Origin: an uncultured Asticcacaulis sp.
Lineage (GTDB): Bacteria; Pseudomonadota; Alphaproteobacteria; Caulobacterales; Caulobacteraceae
Assembly: GCA_946482045.1 (NCBI GenBank)
Contig: CAMLPZ010000150.1
Span: forward strand, 1-10,018
DNA length: 10,018 nucleotides
Reading direction: 5' to 3'
Part shown: positions 6,865 through 10,018 of the stretch, in pieces
Layout: every line of letters starts with the position of its first letter
Position numbering within the stretch: position 1 is the first letter of the stretch
The notes under the pieces: generated by a model
What the model saw: only the letters and a program-made list of their open reading frames with translations
Told to the model about the DNA's origin: nothing
The model's database searches: none
Made by a program: the position numbers and the translations under genes

Positions 6865-7578
6865 CTAATCCAGGCGGGTGGTGAGATCGGTAACCGGCTG
6901 GCCGTTTTCGTCGATGAAGCGGACGCAGAAGTCGCTGAGCCCAGGGCCGTTGATGACGGCGCCACGGATGACATTGCGGCCCTTGCGCAGGGTGATCGGC
7001 GCGGACACCACATCGTCCATCACCATACGGCGGTCGCCGAACAGGCCCGCGGCCTCTTCGCCATTCACCCACCACATCGAGGCCGAGTTCGAACCGGCGG
7101 CCAGACGGACGTTTTTCATCTCACGCGGACTCTCCACGACCGTCTCCGCCCAGAAAATCACGCCGTAGGTCGGCTTTTTCAGGCCTTGCGCGAAATAGAA
7201 CAGCTTGACGTCGAACAGCTTGGCGTCAAGCGCGTGCCATTGCAGGGTCTCGGTTCCGACCTTCACGGTGCTGCCCGCCTTGGGCCTGGCCGTTACACCA
7301 CCGGGAAAGCCCTTGAGGGCCAGCGCCTCGCGCACATAGGTGCCGGTAAAGCCCGTATTGCTGGTATTGGCCTTGGTGATCGGCTCCAGAAGCAGCCAGC
7401 GTTGCAGGAAGCCCTGATCGTCCGGCGCCTTGGGCGTCTTCGTTGTGGGTTCGAAGAAGGGCTCCATGCCGCGCGTGTCGAGCGGCGGCATGTCCCGGGA
7501 TTCGGCGCCCCATGCCAGGGCCGTGCCCCCAAGGTGCAAGGCGAGCACCGCCAGAGCCAGCCGTGAAATCGTCCTCAT
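6865..7578 (-). CDS. Secreted beta-sandwich protein of a polysaccharide-utilisation operon
   Basis: A 237-residue protein with a signal peptide (about 1-25, LALAVLALHLGGTALAWGA, then ES). I do not recognise a named enzyme family. Residues 56-66 (GFLQRWLLLEP) and 163-223, with SMWWVNGEEAAGLFGDRRMV, LRKGRNVIRGAVINGPG and FCVRFIDENG, have the style of galactose-binding-like jelly-roll domains. In these a strand bearing W-x-NG precedes a loop and an L-x-x-G-x-N turn, as found in accessory domains of glycosidases and esterases. A binding or accessory role on plant-derived glycans is inferred from this and from the GH43 neighbour. The ATG at 7578 has AGGAG 6 nt upstream. It is the first gene of the pair behind the LacI-type operator at 7817-7830. 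Confidence 0.72.
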   Translation of the reverse strand: MRTISRLALAVLALHLGGTALAWGAESRDMPPLDTRGMEPFFEPTTKTPKAPDDQGFLQRWLLLEPITKANTSNTGFTGTYVREALALKGFPGGVTARPKAGSTVKVGTETLQWHALDAKLFDVKLFYFAQGLKKPTYGVIFWAETVVESPREMKNVRLAAGSNSASMWWVNGEEAAGLFGDRRMVMDDVVSAPITLRKGRNVIRGAVINGPGLSDFCVRFIDENGQPVTDLTTRLD

Positions 7579-7816
7579 ATCCTGCTCCTGCTATAGGTGT
7601 TAAGCGTCAATCATTGATTCAGCCACATACGGTGAAGCACTGCCGGCTTTCAAACACCGGCTTGAAAGGATTTCGTCTCGTAAGCGTACGTCGTGACGCG
7701 CCACGCCGCCTTCCCGGAAGGCTGCGACAGGCAGTGCGCCCGGCCTACGCACGGGCTCCATTGCGGAATTTCGCCAATACTCTTCTCCCTGCTTCCCAAT
7801 TGCGTTTGGGTCTTTT
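7579..7816 (-). other. Long 5' leader of the GH43 operon
   Basis: About 240 nt lie between the operator/promoter and the first start codon. No known riboswitch is recognised. A small - strand reading frame of 53 codons runs from an ATG at 7761 to a TAA at 7600-7602, but it has no good ribosome site and no recognisable sequence. A short inverted repeat (CTTTCAA 7647-7653 with TTGAAAG 7662-7668) lies inside it. The other part of this gene-free stretch, 7860-7953, shows nothing recognisable. Confidence 0.35.
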
Positions 7817-7830
7817 TGGTAGCGCTACCA
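7817..7830. promoter_or_regulatory. LacI-family operator
   Basis: TGGTAGCGCTACCA is a perfect 14-bp palindrome with the central CG typical of LacI/GalR-family operators. It closely resembles sites of sugar-responsive LacI-type regulators in Caulobacter and relatives (for example the xylose regulon). It lies immediately downstream of the -10 of the - strand promoter, so binding would block initiation of the beta-sandwich/GH43 operon until a sugar inducer is present. The regulator gene is not in this window. Confidence 0.75.
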
Positions 7831-7859
7831 CACTAGAGGCAGTTCGACGTTTCTGTCAA
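7831..7859 (-). promoter_or_regulatory. Promoter of the beta-sandwich/GH43 operon
   Basis: Read on the - strand, TTGACA (7859-7854) is a consensus -35, followed after 17 bp by CTAGTG (7836-7831) as a weak -10. The operator palindrome follows directly and would cover the start site, which supports the pairing. Confidence 0.55.
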
Positions 7860-7953
7860 TTGATTGGCGCCATCGCAGGTAAGTTTATACACGAGAGCGG
7901 AGGTCGCCTCGACACACAAGCGTATAGGGAGGACCGTCTGACGGCCAAACAGC

Positions 7954-8436
7954 TCAGCCTTTCACCGCCGCTTCGATCCTGGCGACGTCGATCTTGTGCA
8001 TGGTCATCATGGCCTCGAAGGCGCGTTTGGCGACGTCACCGCCTTGCGCCATCGCTTCGGTCAGGACGCGCGGCGTGATCTGCCACGACAGGCCCCACCT
8101 GTCCTTGCACCAGCCGCAGGCGCTTTCCTTGCCGCCATTGCCGACGATGGCGTTCCAGTAGCGGTCGGTCTCTTCCTGGTCTTCGGTGGTGATCATGAAG
8201 GAAAAGGCCTCGCTGTGGTGGAAGGTGTCGCCGCCATTCAACCCAAAGCACGGTATGCCGCAGACGGTGAAGTTGACGGTCAGCACCTGGCCCGCCTTGC
8301 CACCCGGAAAGTCGGAGGGCGCACGGTACACGGATGTGACTTCGCTGTCGGGAAAAACGCTGGCGTAGAAGTTGGCAGCCTCTTCGGCATCGTGGTCGTA
8401 CCACAGGCAGATCGTGTTCTTGTTCATGGGGTTCAT
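7954..8436 (-). CDS. PhnB-like VOC superfamily protein
   Basis: A 160-residue cytoplasmic protein of the vicinal-oxygen-chelate fold, in the PhnB-like group often labelled 3-demethylubiquinone-9 3-methyltransferase-like. Motifs: CLWYDHDAEEAANFYASVFP (10-29), LNGGDTFHHSEAFSFMI (66-82), and CGWCKDRWGLSWQITP (107-122) with the usual DRWGLSWQI signature. Family members bind metals or small molecules, but no reaction is assigned for this group and the methyltransferase label is misleading. The ATG at 8436 has GAGGAG 7 nt upstream; a second Met at codon 4 is less well placed. It is divergent from the DHDPS-family gene and separated from the GH43 operon by its own promoter region. Confidence 0.85.
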   Translation of the reverse strand: MNPMNKNTICLWYDHDAEEAANFYASVFPDSEVTSVYRAPSDFPGGKAGQVLTVNFTVCGIPCFGLNGGDTFHHSEAFSFMITTEDQEETDRYWNAIVGNGGKESACGWCKDRWGLSWQITPRVLTEAMAQGGDVAKRAFEAMMTMHKIDVARIEAAVKG

Positions 8437-8555
8437 GGCGGCGCTCCTCTGTAATATGGGCGGTTAGCGGGGGTAGACCAGGCTGGCATAAAAACCCAAT
8501 GCGTGCCACTGCGTGTCAGCAGCCCTGTCCGAGATGTACTGACCTGAGAAGACCC

Positions 8556-9428
8556 ATGATCGTCCCCAACGGCCTCTCCGCCTTCCCGATTACGCCCTGC
8601 ACCCGCGATGGCCGCGTCATCGAACCTGATCTGCGCCGTATCATCGGGCGATTGACGGCGGCGCGCGTCCATTCGATCGGCCTGCTCGGCAGCACCGGCA
8701 CCTATATGTACCTGACGCCGCAGGAACGCAGGCGAGCGCTCGATATCGGCTTGGACGCAGCCGGTGACACGCCGGTCGTCGTCGGCATCGGCGCGCTCAG
8801 GACCGATGAGGCTGTGTGCTACGCCAGGGACGCAAAGGCGGCGGGCGCGAAAGCAGGCCTACTGGCGGCTGTGTCCTACGCGCCGCTGACTGAGGACGAG
8901 GTGTTTGAACACTTTGCGGCGGTGGCGCGGGAGAGCGGGCTTCCCATCGTTATCTATGATAATCCGTCCGCAACGCATTTCCGCTTTTCGCCGGAGCTGA
9001 TCGTGCGGCTGGCACGGGTACCGGGAATCAAGGCCATCAAGAATCCCGGCAGCGACACGATCGCGCAGCATCTGGCCGAACAGCGCTTAAGCCTGCCGGC
9101 GGATTTTTCAATCGGCTATAGCGGCGACTGGTTCTGCGCCGAGGCCATGATCGCCGGTGCCGATACCTGGTTCAGCGTATTGGGCGGGATTTTGCCGGAG
9201 CCCTGCCTGAAGATTGTCGCGGTGGCGAAATCCGACCCCGCCCAAGCGCGCCAACTGAACGCGGCGCTTGAGCCGCTGTGGACACTGTTCCGCAGGCACG
9301 GCGGCCTTCGGGTCGTCTACGCCATCGCCAACGTGCTTGGCCTGACGGACGCCGCCCCGCCCCGGCCCATACTGCCAATTCCTGAGATTGACCGCCAGAC
9401 GCTCGCAGCGGTTCTCGCCGGGATATAA
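8556..9428 (+). CDS. DHDPS/NAL family aldolase
   Basis: A 290-residue (beta/alpha)8 class I aldolase/lyase of the dihydrodipicolinate synthase/N-acetylneuraminate lyase family. Y134 in IVIYDNPSAT (131-140) and K162 in IKAIKNPGSD (158-167) match the catalytic tyrosine and Schiff-base lysine. GSTGTYMYLT (45-54) replaces the usual GTTGE phosphate/carboxylate-binding loop, so this is probably not the housekeeping lysine-biosynthesis enzyme. It may act on a sugar acid or a related 2-oxo acid. The ATG at 8556 is preferred because family N-termini begin close to the G-x-x-x-A-x-P-T/I-P motif and GAGAAG is just upstream. An earlier in-frame start at 8499 would add 19 unlikely residues. No operon partner is visible downstream. 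Confidence 0.88.
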   Translation: MIVPNGLSAFPITPCTRDGRVIEPDLRRIIGRLTAARVHSIGLLGSTGTYMYLTPQERRRALDIGLDAAGDTPVVVGIGALRTDEAVCYARDAKAAGAKAGLLAAVSYAPLTEDEVFEHFAAVARESGLPIVIYDNPSATHFRFSPELIVRLARVPGIKAIKNPGSDTIAQHLAEQRLSLPADFSIGYSGDWFCAEAMIAGADTWFSVLGGILPEPCLKIVAVAKSDPAQARQLNAALEPLWTLFRRHGGLRVVYAIANVLGLTDAAPPRPILPIPEIDRQTLAAVLAGI

Positions 9429-9461
9429 AAAACGCCGGCGGATGGGGTGATCCGCCGGCGT
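9427..9461 (-). terminator. Strong intrinsic terminator between convergent genes
   Basis: A perfect 12-bp G+C-rich stem (9432-9443 with 9450-9461, core CGCCGGCGGAT) closes a 6-nt loop. On the - strand it is followed by six T residues (9432-9427), placing it 20 nt past the stop codon of the low-complexity gene. It also lies just after the DHDPS-family stop codon on the + strand and could serve both. Confidence 0.85.
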
Positions 9462-9481
9462 GAAAGTTGGGTTTGGTGGTA

Positions 9482-10018
9482 TTAGTTCGTCTTGCCGGCC
9501 TTGGCTGAGGCGTTGCCGCTGGCCGAGCCTGACGCCGTCGCCGTCACGGGCGAACCCGGAACGGAGACACTGTTGCGGGTGCTGTCGGCCAGGCCACGGG
9601 CGCGGCCGGTCGCATTTCCGGCGGCGCTTTTCGCGCTGCCCACGACGTTGTCCGTGCCCGTCACGCCCAGATTGCCATTACCCTGGCCCGATCCGCTCAG
9701 GCCCTTGTCGAGCGAGGCCGAGCCGGAGCCAGCGATATCGCCCGCCGCTTCGACGCCCTTGGCCGCACCGGCGATGCCACGCGCATCCGAACCGGTGGCC
9801 TCAAGGACGCCACGTGCCTGGCCGGCGGTCGAGCGGGCATTGGCGGCGGTCGATTTCAAGGCGCCGGTCGTGCCGGAGCTGTCGAGCGTGGCGTTACCGG
9901 CGGCATTGCCAGCCGCATTGCCGGCGACGTCCTGGCCCAGCAGGCCGCCGGTCAGACCGCCATTGGCGCCCGCCTGGCCACCGGCGCTGACCGGCTGCTG
10001 CGCCTTGCGCGCCGTGTC
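9482..10018 (-). CDS. Ala/Gly/Asn/Ser-rich low-complexity protein (5' end outside window)
   Basis: The frame is open from the stop codon TAA at 9482-9484 to the window edge, giving 178 visible residues; the start lies beyond base 10018. A TTG at 9859 is internal, because the same composition continues upstream without a stop. The protein is dominated by Ala, Gly, Ser, Asn and Thr, with tandem AGNA-type repeats (AGNAAGNAAGNAT, encoded near 9887-9925) and later AAGNATGRARG-like copies. It has no aromatic residues in the visible part and few hydrophobics other than Leu and Val. It resembles disordered, surface or envelope-associated alphaproteobacterial proteins; no family is recognised. Coding is supported by the open frame, the codon pattern and the strong terminator just downstream. 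Confidence 0.7.
   Translation of the reverse strand, partial: DTARKAQQPVSAGGQAGANGGLTGGLLGQDVAGNAAGNAAGNATLDSSGTTGALKSTAANARSTAGQARGVLEATGSDARGIAGAAKGVEAAGDIAGSGSASLDKGLSGSGQGNGNLGVTGTDNVVGSAKSAAGNATGRARGLADSTRNSVSVPGSPVTATASGSASGNASAKAGKTN

Noticed and set aside
5805..6884. Long + strand open frame of 359 codons opposite the GH43 gene
   Set aside because: It is antisense to a well-supported GH43 gene in G+C-rich DNA where antisense frames stay open by chance. It has no recognisable domain.
6841..7566. + strand open frame of 241 codons opposite the beta-sandwich gene
   Set aside because: It mirrors a gene with a signal peptide, ribosome site and promoter on the other strand. Its translation shows no family features.
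7600..7761. 53-codon - strand frame in the GH43 operon leader as a gene
   Set aside because: It has no suitable ribosome site and no recognisable sequence, so it is kept only as a remark on the leader.
7443..8078. + strand open frame crossing the GH43 operon promoter and two - strand genes
   Set aside because: It is Arg/Pro/Ala-rich, crosses the operator and promoter, and overlaps real genes on both sides.
9460..9990. + strand Arg/Pro/Ser-rich frame of 176 codons
   Set aside because: It is a shadow of the low-complexity - strand gene and reads through the other side of its repeats.

Overview
The window looks like chromosomal DNA of a G+C-rich alphaproteobacterium. Codon use, Shine-Dalgarno sites of the AGGAG type, secreted carbohydrate-active enzymes under a LacI-type operator, and extragenic palindromes beginning AGAGCATGATGCG fit Caulobacterales (for example Asticcacaulis-like bacteria). 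That taxonomic guess is inference from style, not from a marker gene. A short block of lower-G+C DNA interrupts this background and carries a prokaryotic Argonaute defense system.

Layout. (1) 1-1041, + strand: the 3' part of a GlcD/D-2-hydroxyglutarate dehydrogenase-like FAD-linked oxidase. (2) 1042-1394: no gene, but an extragenic palindrome and overlapping hairpins. (3) 1395-4411, - strand: a two-gene operon, a TIR-APAZ protein followed with a 4-nt ATGA overlap by a short prokaryotic Argonaute. Together these are a SPARTA system. (4) 4495-5169, + strand: a divergent DUF2971 gene sharing the same short intergenic region, which has a candidate promoter and dyad. (5) 5316-7578, - strand: a secreted beta-sandwich protein and a secreted GH43 glycosidase with a C-terminal ricin-like domain. 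They form an apparent operon behind a TTGACA promoter and a perfect 14-bp LacI-family operator. (6) 7954-8436, - strand: a PhnB-like VOC protein. (7) 8556-9428, + strand: a dihydrodipicolinate synthase/N-acetylneuraminate lyase family aldolase. (8) 9482-10018, - strand: the 3' part of an Ala/Gly/Asn-rich low-complexity protein with a strong terminator.

How the genes work together. In characterised SPARTA systems the Argonaute and TIR-APAZ proteins form a heterodimer. RNA-guided recognition of invading (often plasmid) DNA makes it oligomerise, which switches on the TIR NADase, depletes NAD+ and kills or arrests the cell. Here the Argonaute lacks the slicer aspartates, the TIR keeps the catalytic glutamate, and the TIR-APAZ protein has a long acidic C-terminal tail. 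The divergent DUF2971 gene has the same lower G+C and may be part of the same transferred unit. The GH43 and beta-sandwich proteins are probably an arabinose/xylose-polymer utilisation pair exported to the periplasm or outside.

The most noteworthy content is the SPARTA operon with its divergent DUF2971 partner. SPARTA is a known class, but a functional link with DUF2971 would be new as far as I know.
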